From positions 1-64,000 of the forward strand of contig NZ_JABBYG020000012.1 of the NCBI RefSeq assembly GCF_012935325.2: a DNA stretch of 64,000 nucleotides, in the 5' to 3' direction. The notes under the pieces are model-generated. The model was not told the DNA's origin. It saw only the letters and a program-made list of their open reading frames with translations, and searched no databases. Source of the DNA: Paenibacillus sp. PL91 (GTDB lineage: Bacteria; Bacillota; Bacilli; Paenibacillales; Paenibacillaceae). Each line of letters begins with the position of its first letter. Position 1 is the first letter of the stretch. The position numbers were made by a program, and so were the translations under genes. Below are positions 35,929 through 44,697 of this stretch, piece by piece.

Positions 35929-36660
35929 ATGAAAACACCGAAATACGTCGCGCATCGTGGTTTGAGCATGCATGCGCCCGAAAACACGATCCCGTCATTC
36001 AAGCTGGCCGGCGAATCCGGATTCTGGGGAATCGAATGTGATACCTACTGCACGACCGACGGCCGTTGGATCGTACACCATGACCGGACGGTCGATCGGA
36101 TGACCGACAGGACTGGAAACGCGAAGGATTTCACATTCGAGGAGATCCGCAAGCTGAACATTACCGCAGGAAACCGCATCGAAGAATATCCCGGCCTGAA
36201 AGTACCTGCGCTGGAGGAAGTGCTCGCCGTCTGCAAATCATATGGGATGCACGCTTTTATCGAAATCGAACTATTTCACAACGACTCTGATCTCGAAGAG
36301 CTCGTCAAGCTCGTCGAACGGAGCGGTATTATCGAACAATGCTGCTTCATTTGTTTCAATGCCGACCATCTGAAGAAAGTGCGGGAAATAAACCGGGAGA
36401 TACCGCTCGGCTTTTTATCCAACAAGGTGCCGTCTGCAGCTGATTTGGAACTGGTTGACCTGCTCAAACCGGCGTTTCTGGATTACGATTACAGGACAAC
36501 GTCGCCAAACGACATCAAGAGGTGCGCAGCTGCGGGGATCGACGTATCGCTTTGGACGGTCAATACGCGCGAGGAAGCCCGTCCGTTTATCGAAGCCGGA
36601 GCTGCCTATGTGACGACAGATACAATTTTAACGGAAAACTTGGGGACTCAGGTTAAATGA
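35929..36660 (+). CDS. Glycerophosphodiester phosphodiesterase
   Basis: This 243-residue GDPD-family protein lacks a signal peptide, so it is cytoplasmic. Family marks: VAHRGLSMHAPENTIPSF (catalytic His and Arg, Glu), GIECDTYCTTDGRWIVHHD (metal Glu, Asp and second His), IEIE in the middle and WTVNT near the end. It hydrolyses glycerophosphodiesters to glycerol-3-phosphate and an alcohol. AGGAGGAG precedes the ATG. As last gene of the importer operon it should cleave the imported substrate. No clear terminator follows, but the next gene is convergent. Confidence 0.9.
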   Translation: MKTPKYVAHRGLSMHAPENTIPSFKLAGESGFWGIECDTYCTTDGRWIVHHDRTVDRMTDRTGNAKDFTFEEIRKLNITAGNRIEEYPGLKVPALEEVLAVCKSYGMHAFIEIELFHNDSDLEELVKLVERSGIIEQCCFICFNADHLKKVREINREIPLGFLSNKVPSAADLELVDLLKPAFLDYDYRTTSPNDIKRCAAAGIDVSLWTVNTREEARPFIEAGAAYVTTDTILTENLGTQVK

Positions 36661-36750
36661 GTTATCGGATTAAAATCAATCCAATGGATCAGAATTGGAA
36701 GTTATTTTTATACTGTTAGGAGCAGCCGATTACGCCTATTTTTCTGTTGC

Positions 36751-37539
36751 TCAACAGAAACCATTCGCTCTCATCCGTGCCCGATCCTTTTCTTTTAATC
36801 GCGGGCATGTGTAACAGTATCCAAATTCGCTATCCAAGCAATATGCGAGGCAACAAGCTGTTTTCACTAACATTTTATGATCAGGGTTATTGGGGTGCTG
36901 AATGAAGCTCAGTTTAATATCAAACGGGTTTTTGCGGAGTCCGAACGCGCTGGAATGAACACCATGAGTAAGCGTTTTAAAATGATCAATGATCCTTGTT
37001 CTGCTTTTTGCATCCTGCGCTTCGGCTAAATCGTCTTCCATTTGAGCGTATAACGCATTAACGATCTGTCCCCACAGTGGTATGGCGTTCATTTGAGCAA
37101 GCTGAGACAACATTTGGATCAATGGCGTTATGTGCTCCCTATAAAAGGAGTCGAGTGATTTCTTGCACCAATCATCACGGTCCCTTATTGGAATGTCGCT
37201 AAACCGCGCTTCGTTGATTTTAAATGAAAAGAGGGGATAGTGTTCACCTGCATATAGTTGCACGGATAAATTAGATAATGATAAATCCAGTAGCAACCCA
37301 TCGCTGCGAAAAAGCATATGCTGCATCGCACCGCATACTGCCGCATACCAGCTGATAAAAAAAACTGCCGCTGTAGACCTTTCTCGTGCATTGATAAGCG
37401 GTCCGTATGTATCTATTAATAGTCTCATATTTTCTTCTATTAATAGATGGGAAGCAGGGATGGTAAGAACGGTGTTTTCGAGCTCATGCAAAGTAAAAAA
37501 AAATTTCTCCTCCAATTGCCGAAAATCAACCGTGCCCAC
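36751..37539 (-). CDS. FhuF-like siderophore-iron reductase
   Basis: This 262-residue protein has a C-terminal cysteine cluster TACCLAYCLDSEFGYCYTC that matches the [2Fe-2S] site of FhuF (CC-x10-C-x2-C), though here the gap after CC is 11 residues. A further Cys lies inside the gap. It reduces ferric siderophore in the cytoplasm to free the iron. I start at GTG 37539, 6 nt after GGGAGGG. The ATG at 37554 overlaps the stop of the binding protein but has no ribosome site. It is the last gene of the minus-strand siderophore module. Confidence 0.75.
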   Translation of the reverse strand: MGTVDFRQLEEKFFFTLHELENTVLTIPASHLLIEENMRLLIDTYGPLINARERSTAAVFFISWYAAVCGAMQHMLFRSDGLLLDLSLSNLSVQLYAGEHYPLFSFKINEARFSDIPIRDRDDWCKKSLDSFYREHITPLIQMLSQLAQMNAIPLWGQIVNALYAQMEDDLAEAQDAKSRTRIIDHFKTLTHGVHSSAFGLRKNPFDIKLSFIQHPNNPDHKMLVKTACCLAYCLDSEFGYCYTCPRLKEKDRARMRANGFC

Positions 37540-37553
37540 TGTATACCCTCCCA

Positions 37554-38549
37554 TTATTTTTGTTTATTTTCAAAAGCATGAACGACGTCGTCAATTGCAT
37601 GAATGTCAGCCAGAGGAGACATGCCCAGACTAAACCATTCCTTGCCTCCCATCATGTAAATCTGATTTTTCTTGACGGCCGTCATGTTTTTCCACAAAGA
37701 GCTATTAATCATTTCGTCGTATCTGCTCTTCACTTCTTCACTGGACTCATCGTCTAGCTGCAAAATAATATGATCAGGATTGTATTCTGGTATTTTTTCG
37801 AGTGAAATCGAAAGGCTTAACTCGCTCTGCGGAAATTCTTTAATCGGCGTTAGACCTAACTTCTTATGAATAAAGCTGCCCCGATCGATATTTTCTCCGT
37901 AAATTACGATTTCCTTCGCCATAATCATCATATACATGACTGTCTCGTCGCCAACAAGGGAGTCGAGCTTCTCCTCGGCTTCGCTTTCTTTTGTTTGCAA
38001 ATCTATAATGATCGTCTCAGCCATATCTACCTTGCCAAGAACATCGCCTATATCTCGCAGCTCATCACGCCAATTGTCTCGCTGCGGCAAAAGCACGGTG
38101 GGTGCGATTTTGGAAAGCTGATTATAATCCTTATCTGACCACCACGTAGGGGCAATAATTAAATCAGGCTCAGCGGCCAGAATCGCTTCAAAATTAGGCG
38201 TTTGGGCAATTCCCATCTTCACCGTATCTTTAAACGGTTCCTTGAGATAGGTCGGGAAATCCTGATGATAGTTTTGTACGGCAATCGGCGTAACGCCAAG
38301 CGCATACAAAAACTCCGGGTAGACGACGGAAAGTCCAATGACCCTTTTAGGGTCAGTGGGGATACTGATGTCTCCTTTTAAAGTTTTAATCACACGGTGT
38401 TTATCGGTCGCTTCTGTACTTGTTTGACCAGAGTTGTCAGCTGTAGTTCTGGCCTTATTCTGCTCGGCATTATTAGCTCCACAGGCAGTGCTTATCATGA
38501 CTAATAATACGATAACAAATCCTGCAATCAAACGTCCTTGCTGCTTCAT
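37554..38549 (-). CDS. Iron-siderophore ABC transporter substrate-binding lipoprotein
   Basis: 331 residues with a signal peptide and lipobox ISTAC (Cys23), then a TroA/FepB-like fold: PKRVIGLSVVYPEFLYALGV, PNFEAILAAEPDLIIAPTWW, IAPTVLLPQRDNWRDELRDI and the long backbone helix. It binds ferric siderophore outside the membrane. ATG follows GGAGGGTCAACGA (GGAGG about 10 nt upstream). A Fur box lies just before it, an AraC-type siderophore-sensing regulator lies upstream on the same strand, and a FhuF-like reductase follows. Permeases are absent here, so it must use permeases encoded elsewhere. Confidence 0.88.
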   Translation of the reverse strand: MKQQGRLIAGFVIVLLVMISTACGANNAEQNKARTTADNSGQTSTEATDKHRVIKTLKGDISIPTDPKRVIGLSVVYPEFLYALGVTPIAVQNYHQDFPTYLKEPFKDTVKMGIAQTPNFEAILAAEPDLIIAPTWWSDKDYNQLSKIAPTVLLPQRDNWRDELRDIGDVLGKVDMAETIIIDLQTKESEAEEKLDSLVGDETVMYMMIMAKEIVIYGENIDRGSFIHKKLGLTPIKEFPQSELSLSISLEKIPEYNPDHIILQLDDESSEEVKSRYDEMINSSLWKNMTAVKKNQIYMMGGKEWFSLGMSPLADIHAIDDVVHAFENKQK

Positions 38550-38602
38550 TCTTCGTTGACCCTCCTGAAAATCTAATTTTATAAATGACAATCTTCCATT
38601 AA

Positions 38603-38620
38603 AATTGATTATCATTATCA
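38603..38620 (-). promoter_or_regulatory. Fur box of the siderophore-binding protein gene
   Basis: ATTGATTATCATTATCA on the plus strand fits the Fur operator consensus and lies about 55 nt upstream of the start on the minus strand. Confidence 0.75.
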
Positions 38621-38678
38621 CATATCAGGAGTATAGATGAATTAAAGGTTTTGGAATATTGACGATAACGACAAATTT

Positions 38679-40319
38679 TTATGTACGATCCCGCCAAATC
38701 TTCAGTGCTTCATCAAGCATCAGCTCATGGATGAAAGCCGTATATTCTACCCAAGGATAGGAAGGGAGGAAATCCACACGGCTGTTCCGAACGGCTTTCA
38801 GCCCGCGCCATTGATCAGCGTTCATGAGTGTTCGCCAGCTCGCTTGCGATAGGGCATCGTCATCCACGATGAGCAACAAACGATCCGCATCAAAATCCGC
38901 TAGTTGATCTGGCGTTACCTGCTGATCCGGTTTCAATCGATCGACGCCGCGTGCGGGAACAACCTGCAGATCGTCATAAAACACGGTGCCCAAGCTTCTG
39001 CTGCCCAAAACATGAAGCTGGTCTCTAGTGATTCTCAGAATGAGGAGACTGTTATCCTTGAAGGTGATTTTCATCTGTTCTCTTACAAAGAGGGCCTTTC
39101 GATCATAATTTTCAAGCCAAGCTTCGACAGCTGCTGTCTTATCAAGAAACTGTGCAACTAGGCGCAAATGGATACGCCAATCGTTCTTCATCCATGGCAC
39201 AAAATACGCAGGTGCGATTTCCCTGAGCATGGCCTGTTCCTCGGCAGGGACGAGTAAATCGACGCCAATAATGAAATCGGGATCGGCAAGCCTAATCTCT
39301 TCTCTCTTTATTAACTCATTCGAACTTAGCGGCAGCACCGCGTTCATGTGATACTTTCGATTGTAATAATCGGTCCAGGGGTGATCGGCTGGTGCGGCGG
39401 AAGGATTTATTTGAAGCGCAATCAGTTGTCCGATGTTGGAGGCATTGTAAGCCACTATTTTTTGCCTGGTGTTCTTCATAAATGCAGCTGGAGGCATACC
39501 CGATATTTGTTTGAATTTGCGTCGGAAATATATATCGTCATGGTAGCCTACATGCCGTGCAATATCACGGAGACGATTTTGCCCACCTATTCGCATAAGC
39601 TGCTGCGCCTGCTTAATTCGGAAGGCTGCCAAATAGTCGATCGCTCCGCAGCCATACCTCTTTTTAAATAACCGCATAAAATGACGAGTGCTAATCCCCG
39701 CCACCTTGGCCAAATGATTGATCGTCAGCTCTTGCTGATAATGCTGCTCGATATAGACCCGCACGTATTCCAGCACCGTTTCTGAATCGTTTCCTTGTAC
39801 ATGAAGTGCATCCTGCAGAATGGTATGCAGCATCTCGTGAAAGTGAATTTGGCCGCGAAATCGATTTAAACGATCCTCGTCCTGCAAGCAGTGGCAAATG
39901 GTATCGCACAAAGCATTAACAGAAACCGGAGACGTAACGATAACTTCCCCATTTACCGGGAACGGACTAGACCGTTTGATGATCTGCATCGAATGGACAG
40001 ATGATCCGTCATCCTCCATAACATCAAATCGCATATGATAAATCCCACGCTCATCAAAGGAATGAGCAGCTGCTGCAACGAGTTGACCGGGCAAACAAAC
40101 GTACACGATGCCTTGTCGCAGCTCGGTGAATTGCCCGTCAATGGTCAGCCAGCCTTTTCCACTTGCCACAACAAGAATCATGTGGGACTCGATAAACTGA
40201 AGCCGTAACTCCCATTCATTCATCTGGTTCGGGATATGTTCAATTTCACGAAGCTTGAAGCTCATGCTTTCGAGTGAAGTATATTCGGTATTTTTAATGT
40301 TCTTCTCTATATCAAACAA
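38679..40319 (-). CDS. AraC-family regulator fused to a siderophore-binding-like domain (Btr type)
   Basis: 546 residues. The N-terminal cupin-like half (to about 185) is followed by two AraC helix-turn-helix motifs (QELTINHLAKVAGISTRHFMRLFKKRYG and LRDIARHVGYHDDIYFRRKFKQISGMPPAAF). The rest is a periplasmic-binding-protein-like domain (IVAYNASNIGQLIALQINP... EEIRLADPDFIIGVD... LADFDADRLLLIVDDD). This is the layout of B. subtilis Btr, which senses ferric bacillibactin in the cytoplasm and activates its uptake genes. It lies upstream of the binding lipoprotein on the same strand, so activation of that gene is likely. The start is TTG 40319 behind GGTGAG. Confidence 0.88.
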   Translation of the reverse strand: MFDIEKNIKNTEYTSLESMSFKLREIEHIPNQMNEWELRLQFIESHMILVVASGKGWLTIDGQFTELRQGIVYVCLPGQLVAAAAHSFDERGIYHMRFDVMEDDGSSVHSMQIIKRSSPFPVNGEVIVTSPVSVNALCDTICHCLQDEDRLNRFRGQIHFHEMLHTILQDALHVQGNDSETVLEYVRVYIEQHYQQELTINHLAKVAGISTRHFMRLFKKRYGCGAIDYLAAFRIKQAQQLMRIGGQNRLRDIARHVGYHDDIYFRRKFKQISGMPPAAFMKNTRQKIVAYNASNIGQLIALQINPSAAPADHPWTDYYNRKYHMNAVLPLSSNELIKREEIRLADPDFIIGVDLLVPAEEQAMLREIAPAYFVPWMKNDWRIHLRLVAQFLDKTAAVEAWLENYDRKALFVREQMKITFKDNSLLILRITRDQLHVLGSRSLGTVFYDDLQVVPARGVDRLKPDQQVTPDQLADFDADRLLLIVDDDALSQASWRTLMNADQWRGLKAVRNSRVDFLPSYPWVEYTAFIHELMLDEALKIWRDRT

Positions 40320-40429
40320 GCAAGCTCACCATCCCTATGACTAGCTAAGTAACATTTTAGCCCACAATGATACTCATCGCAATTGAACTCAATTTTTGCT
40401 TATTTGTTAATTGCTCGGATACCGGGACA

Positions 40430-40582
40430 ATGAGTGATTGCAAGGAATATATGCTTACTGCCAGATTTGAGAAAGGTAACCTTTCCAATGTAGAGATAAT
40501 GGATTGTATTATTGAGGGTTTGAGCATTGATGGAATCTTGTTAACGGACTTATTGGAGCATTACAAGAGAAAGATTGAATAA
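40430..40582 (+). CDS. Short hypothetical ORF
   Basis: 50 codons from ATG (MSDCKEYMLTARFEKGNLSN, then LSIDGILLTDLLEHYKRKIE). It is acidic-helical in character with a weak ribosome site. It could be a fragment. A dispersed repeat follows 70 nt downstream, as with the other small ORFs of this kind. Not recognised. Confidence 0.35.
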   Translation: MSDCKEYMLTARFEKGNLSNVEIMDCIIEGLSIDGILLTDLLEHYKRKIE

Positions 40583-40651
40583 AGTCATTGAATAATTAGC
40601 AGACACGATAAGAAAACAATAAGAGGAAATGCTGAACGAACCGGACGATTG

Positions 40652-40768
40652 AGCTAACGGGGAACGTTAGTTTAATAAAACAGCGTTAGTCTAAGACTAT
40701 ATTTTCTCGTCTAAGGCTGCCGCTGTCTTTTTTGTTGGAGCCAGTCTAATACTCTATTTTCTTCTGAC
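40652..40768. repeat. Composite repeat, CTAACGGG module plus inverted TTAGACT units
   Basis: AGCTAACGGGGAACGTTAGTTT (perfect stem ACTAACG-like arms) is followed by a hairpin with arms ACAGCG/CGCTGT. Two units of the TAGACTG repeat lie in reverse orientation (AGTCTAAGAC at 40689-40698 and CCAGTCTAATACTC at 40741-40754). Confidence 0.6.
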
Positions 40769-40836
40769 ATCAATTTTGTTTGGTGATAAAAAAGTTGTAA
40801 ACCAGTAAAAAAGTGTGCAACCAAAATACAGACATT

Positions 40837-40880
40837 ATGAGCCGTCCTGAGTATACAGGACGGACGGCTCATTTTTTTTT
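40837..40880 (+). terminator. Isolated strong terminator
   Basis: GAGCCGTCCTG/CAGGACGG-AC-GGCTC stem followed by T9. No intact gene ends close by, so it may mark a deleted gene. Confidence 0.65.
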
Positions 40881-40937
40881 GAATGGGGTAAAACAGATGG
40901 TGACCATCTGCGATAAGGGGAAAGCCAATTATAAAAC

Positions 40938-40996
40938 GAAAGTAAAGTCTTAGACTGACGAAGGGCATTAAACAAGCAGGATAGTTAAGACTAACC
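40938..40996. repeat. Composite repeat with TTAGACTG unit
   Basis: GAAAGTAAAGTCTTAGACTG, then GGGCATTAAACAAGCAGGATAGTT. The order of parts is the same as at 23987-24037. Confidence 0.6.
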
Positions 40997-41105
40997 AAGG
41001 AAAAACCCACCAGTGGCCATCCCCTTGTAACCGAATGAGAGAGCAACATTTCAATAGTTGTCCTGTGATATAACTATATTTGAATTCGGACAAGGAGATG
41101 AAAGC

Positions 41106-41870
41106 ATGAGTAAGCTGGAAGGTAAAATCGCTTTAATAACCGGAGCGAGCCGAGGAATTGGCCGCAGCATCGCATTGCGTCTGGCACAAGAGGGCGCATT
41201 TGTCGTCGTGCACTATGGAAAAAGACGAAATGAAGCGGAGGCAGTCGTTCACCAGATTGAGCAAAGCGGAGGTAACGCGTGCGCGATTGGCGCTGACCTG
41301 GGCACTCTCGATGGCATTCATCATTTATTTGCGGTACTGGATGATCACATTCGGGAACGTACGGGCCGTAGCGGATTCGATATTCTTGTCAACAATGCTG
41401 GAATCGGTCAAATAGTTACCCTAGAAGAGACAACTGAAGAATCTTTTGAAGAGGTGATGAAGGTTAACGTCAAAGCACAGCTTTTTGTTACCCAGCAAGC
41501 TTTACCGCGTCTAAAAGACGGAGGGCGCATTATTAGTATTTCATCCTTTGTAACGCGCGTAGCCTCTCCAAGTGTATTCGCCTACAGCATGTCGAAAGGG
41601 GCCATCGACACATTTACGCATCTTCTGGCTAAACAGCTGGGTAGCCGCAATATTACGGTAAACGCCATCCAGCCCGGCATTATTAACACAGAGATGAATG
41701 CCGGGACGCTGCAAGATCCCAATGGACAAAAATATGCGGCCGGTCTTTCAACCTTTAACAGATGGGGAGAGCCCGAGGATGTAGCGGATATTGTTGCCTT
41801 TCTCGCTTCGTCGGACAGCCGTTGGGTAACCGGTCAATTGCTCGATGCAAGCGGTGGATCTCACTTATAA
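41106..41870 (+). CDS. SDR-family oxidoreductase (3-oxoacyl-ACP reductase-like)
   Basis: This 254-residue classical short-chain dehydrogenase has cofactor motif TGASRGIG (12-19), NNAGI at 96-100, catalytic Ser near 147, and Tyr160-x3-Lys164 (YSMSK). It ends in GQLLDASGGSHL. It should be an NAD(P)H-dependent oxidoreductase. AAGGAG lies 8 nt before ATG 41106, while the frame from 41058 has no site. It is monocistronic, and its substrate is unknown. Confidence 0.9.
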   Translation: MSKLEGKIALITGASRGIGRSIALRLAQEGAFVVVHYGKRRNEAEAVVHQIEQSGGNACAIGADLGTLDGIHHLFAVLDDHIRERTGRSGFDILVNNAGIGQIVTLEETTEESFEEVMKVNVKAQLFVTQQALPRLKDGGRIISISSFVTRVASPSVFAYSMSKGAIDTFTHLLAKQLGSRNITVNAIQPGIINTEMNAGTLQDPNGQKYAAGLSTFNRWGEPEDVADIVAFLASSDSRWVTGQLLDASGGSHL

Positions 41871-41986
41871 AGGGCTGGATTTCGTTGCTCATGCGCAAAA
41901 AGTAAAGAAGAAAACAGCATTTTCCGATGTACCTAATGACAGTCCATAATAAATATACCTTGCACCAAGCTTATCAAATAAACGGA

Positions 41987-42031
41987 AAAGCCGAATGGAT
42001 TCAGGTATTCACTGATCACTCGGCTTTTTTG
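41987..42031 (+). terminator. Terminator after the SDR gene
   Basis: AAAGCCGA/TCGGCTTT arms around a 25-nt loop and T6. It is 117 nt after the stop. Confidence 0.55.
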
Positions 42032-42090
42032 TTTCTATGATTTCAAAAGTGTAGGACTGCTGAAGTCAGTCCCGATGAGGCCTTACTGAA

Positions 42091-42846
42091 TTATACTTGA
42101 GACAGGGAGCGGCTGAGCCAATCCTCGAAATGCGTCGACGTGATGCGCGGATTGTCCCCTGGGACGAGAGAGTGATCATTCAGCTCTGCGCCGAAGTAGA
42201 GTGCGTTGTCGTCTGTGACAACCTGGCGTGTGTCTTGTTGAACGCTTAAGAATCGACGGACAAGTTCGTCGAGACGCAGACGATCTGGACCAGCCAACTC
42301 GACAGTGCCATTCGCAGGTGCATCAAGAGTGAAGTCGACCAACGCGGCTGCAACGTCATCCGAAACGATGGGCTGTACATAAGCAGATGATAAACGAACG
42401 GTTTGCCCTTCGGTCGCTACATAGGCGATACTATTGATGAATTCAAAGAATTGCGTCGCGCGAACGATTGTATAGGGAACACTTGACGACTTGATCAGAT
42501 CTTCTTGGGCCATCTTCGCGCGGAAATAACCACTTTGGAGAAGGCGGTCTGTGCCAACGACAGATAGCGCAACGTGATGTTTCACTCCAGCCGCCGCTTC
42601 AGCAGCAAGGAGGTTTCGAGTGGACGTTTCGAAGAACTCCAATACTGCCTTGTCCTCGAACGAAGGAGAGTTCGCCACGTCTACGACAACTTGAGCGCCA
42701 CTAAGGGCATCAGCCAGCCCCTCGCCAGTAACAGCATTTACGCCAGCAGAAGGCGATGCCGCCACTACCTCATGGTCAAGCTGACGAAGGTTGTCCACAA
42801 GTTTTGTTCCAATAAGTCCAGTGCCACCAATAACTACAATCTTCAT
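42091..42846 (-). CDS. NmrA/atypical SDR NAD(P)-binding protein
   Basis: 251 residues with N-terminal KIVVIGGTGLIGTKLVDNLR (GGTGxxG cofactor loop of atypical SDRs), VVVDVANSP, HHVALSVVGTDRL and a YFRAKMAQED stretch with Tyr-x3-Lys. NmrA-like proteins are redox sensors or oxidoreductases. GAGGAGG precedes the ATG. Upstream on the same strand lie a decayed frame overlapping by ATGA and the AhpD-like gene. ECF41 sigma factors are typically linked to such carboxymuconolactone-decarboxylase and oxidoreductase genes, so this set is probably one regulon. Confidence 0.85.
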   Translation of the reverse strand: MKIVVIGGTGLIGTKLVDNLRQLDHEVVAASPSAGVNAVTGEGLADALSGAQVVVDVANSPSFEDKAVLEFFETSTRNLLAAEAAAGVKHHVALSVVGTDRLLQSGYFRAKMAQEDLIKSSSVPYTIVRATQFFEFINSIAYVATEGQTVRLSSAYVQPIVSDDVAAALVDFTLDAPANGTVELAGPDRLRLDELVRRFLSVQQDTRQVVTDDNALYFGAELNDHSLVPGDNPRITSTHFEDWLSRSLSQV

Positions 42847-43032
42847 GTTAATCCTCCTCGTTTTTTAGCCTCAAATAGGTTTGAAAGGCCTTGGACTGAT
42901 ATTCCTGTGACGTTGTCATAGATTGAACCGCCAAGACCTTGTTTACCAAACCAAGGATCGCCGTTTGATCCTGATTGTAACTTCGCAAATTGTACTTTGT
43001 TATTAACAAATGTTAGCTGAGACCTGCTTTAG
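42843..43032 (-). pseudogene. Gly/Asn-rich frame between the AhpD-like and NmrA-like genes
   Basis: The frame is open from 43032 and has no ATG, GTG or TTG. It reads KVQFAKLQSGSNGDPWFG, then KQGLGGSIYDNVTGISVQ, and ends in TGA overlapping the downstream ATG (ATGA). The coupling and the even composition suggest the end of a real gene that lost its front. No family recognised. Confidence 0.35.
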
Positions 43033-43492
43033 TCAATCCAAATGCTGCGTCGGAAGAACCGGGTACAGTCTTGAAGGCGACGTTTATTCGGTTCCAAGCA
43101 TTGATAGCCATGACCGAGAAAGTCAGGTCCGAGATTTCTTTTTCAGACAACTGCCCGCGAACGCGGTCATATAGTTCGTCAGGTACGCCATGCTCAGGCA
43201 GCTTGGTCAGGATTTCAGTCCATGCCAGCGCAGCCCGTTCGCGTGGAGCAAATAGAGTCGATTCTCTCCAAATCGAGATGTGATAGAGGCGCAGCTCGCT
43301 CTCGCCATGAATCTTCGCTTGCTTGATGTGCATATCCAGACAGAATCCGCATCCATTCATTTGTGAAGCCCTGATATGAACCAAATCGAGAATCTTCTCT
43401 TCAATAGTGCTTTCCTTCTCGGCGTTGCTGAAATCCATTAGCTTTTTGAAAAATTCTGGTGATTGTTTCATATAATTTACACGTTGTGTCAT
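43013..43492 (-). CDS. Carboxymuconolactone decarboxylase family (AhpD-like) protein
   Basis: 159 residues with the AhpD core: LVHIRASQMNGCGFCLDMHIKQA with CxxC Cys48/Cys51 and His55, the redox/proton-relay motif of alkylhydroperoxidase-like proteins. It probably acts in peroxide or thiol chemistry. I start at ATG 43492 behind GAGAGGTAA. An ECF41-type promoter lies 72 nt upstream on the same strand, and the sigma gene is divergent. This family is the classic target of ECF41 sigma factors. Confidence 0.88.
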   Translation of the reverse strand: MTQRVNYMKQSPEFFKKLMDFSNAEKESTIEEKILDLVHIRASQMNGCGFCLDMHIKQAKIHGESELRLYHISIWRESTLFAPRERAALAWTEILTKLPEHGVPDELYDRVRGQLSEKEISDLTFSVMAINAWNRINVAFKTVPGSSDAAFGLTKAGLS

Positions 43493-43563
43493 AAGTGTTA
43501 CCTCTCTTTTCTGATTTAGTATAGCGGCAATGACTCCTAAGCTGATCCGCGCTATGAACATAT

Positions 43564-43590
43564 AACGAAGCTGCTATCTATTTCGTGACA
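43564..43590 (-). promoter_or_regulatory. ECF41-type promoter of the AhpD-like gene
   Basis: On the minus strand: TGTCACG, a 16-nt spacer, CGTT. It has the same geometry as the sigma factor's own promoter. Confidence 0.75.
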
Positions 43591-43749
43591 AGCAATCGAA
43601 TATCAAGAAATGGAAAAGATATTGCTTAACGGTACGGCAGTGGAGTCATCAGTCCTGATTGGTTTCTGCAGCATCTAAATAATCAAAGCAAGGTATACAT
43701 ATAAAAAACGAATTAAGAAATGATATTTAAACAAGCGATCGCTGGCATC

Positions 43750-43776
43750 TGTCACAAAATATATCGATATCTCGTC
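43750..43776 (+). promoter_or_regulatory. ECF41-type autoregulatory promoter of the sigma gene
   Basis: TGTCACA, a 16-nt spacer and CGTC match the published ECF41 consensus (TGTCACA and CGTC). It lies 60 nt upstream of the sigma gene. Confidence 0.75.
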
Positions 43777-43836
43777 TAATATATAGCCATTATTTTAAGG
43801 TGATGAGTTTATAAGGATAGGAATGAAGGTGGAATG

Positions 43837-44697
43837 ATGCAAGAATTGTACGATAAGTATAAAAGTCTGTTGTTTAAGCTCGCCTATCAGTTGACCGGAT
43901 CAGTCTCTGATGCGGAGGATGTTGTACAGGACGTGTTTCTAAAGATATATGACGTACCCTCTGAGAAGTTGGCTGAGCCAAAGGCTTATCTTTGCAAAAT
44001 GGTTACGAATCGCTGTCGGGATTTACACAAGTCTGCCCGCAAGAAACGGGAACAATATTATGGCGAATGGCTGCCAGAACCCTTTCTTAGTTCTGAGGTT
44101 GATTCAATGGAATCGGTCGTTCAAGACGATCTCTTGTCTTATGCGATGCTAGTGCTGCTAGAAAGGCTATCACCAACTGAACGGGTCGTATTTGTCCTTC
44201 ATGAGGCGCTTAGCTTTGAGTATCGTGAGATAGCTGAGCTCATTGAAAAAAACGAAGTAAACTGCCGCAAACTGCTCAGCCGCGCAAGAACAAAGATGGG
44301 AATTGCGTCCGATGAGCTCGTTCATCCTGAAGCAGCCAACCACGAGTGGGTCCACGGATTCATGGCGGCGCTCAAGCAAGGAAACTTGAATCAAATCTTA
44401 TCTATGCTCGATCAGGATGTTGTCCTTGTCTCCGATGGAGGAGGCAAAGTGTCTGCCGCTGTCGATCCGATCGAAACGCGAGAACTCGTTGCGCAGTTTT
44501 TGCTTGGTCCGGTGCGCCAGGCTTCTATGAAAGAAGGAATCGCGTTTATTGAAATTGGCCAAATTAATGGACAACCCGGTCTTATTCTTCGTTCAAGCGA
44601 AGGTATTCATACGGTGGCTATGCTCCATATGGAGGGGGATAAGATTCAAAACTTATATTTTGTCCGAAACCCGGATAAGCTGAAGCATGTAGGTTAG
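43837..44697 (+). CDS. ECF41 (SigJ-type) RNA polymerase sigma factor
   Basis: 286 residues from the second ATG, which is better placed after AAGGTGG than 43834. Region 2 (LAYQLTGSVSDAEDVVQDVFLKIYD) and region 4 (LSPTERVVFVLHEALSFEYREIAELI) are followed by a SnoaL-like C-terminal extension of about 110 residues (HGFMAALKQGNLNQILSMLDQDVVLVSDGGGK). This is the mark of ECF41 sigmas, where the extension replaces an anti-sigma factor and controls activity. It is divergent from the AhpD-like gene, and matching promoters lie before both. Confidence 0.9.
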   Translation: MQELYDKYKSLLFKLAYQLTGSVSDAEDVVQDVFLKIYDVPSEKLAEPKAYLCKMVTNRCRDLHKSARKKREQYYGEWLPEPFLSSEVDSMESVVQDDLLSYAMLVLLERLSPTERVVFVLHEALSFEYREIAELIEKNEVNCRKLLSRARTKMGIASDELVHPEAANHEWVHGFMAALKQGNLNQILSMLDQDVVLVSDGGGKVSAAVDPIETRELVAQFLLGPVRQASMKEGIAFIEIGQINGQPGLILRSSEGIHTVAMLHMEGDKIQNLYFVRNPDKLKHVG

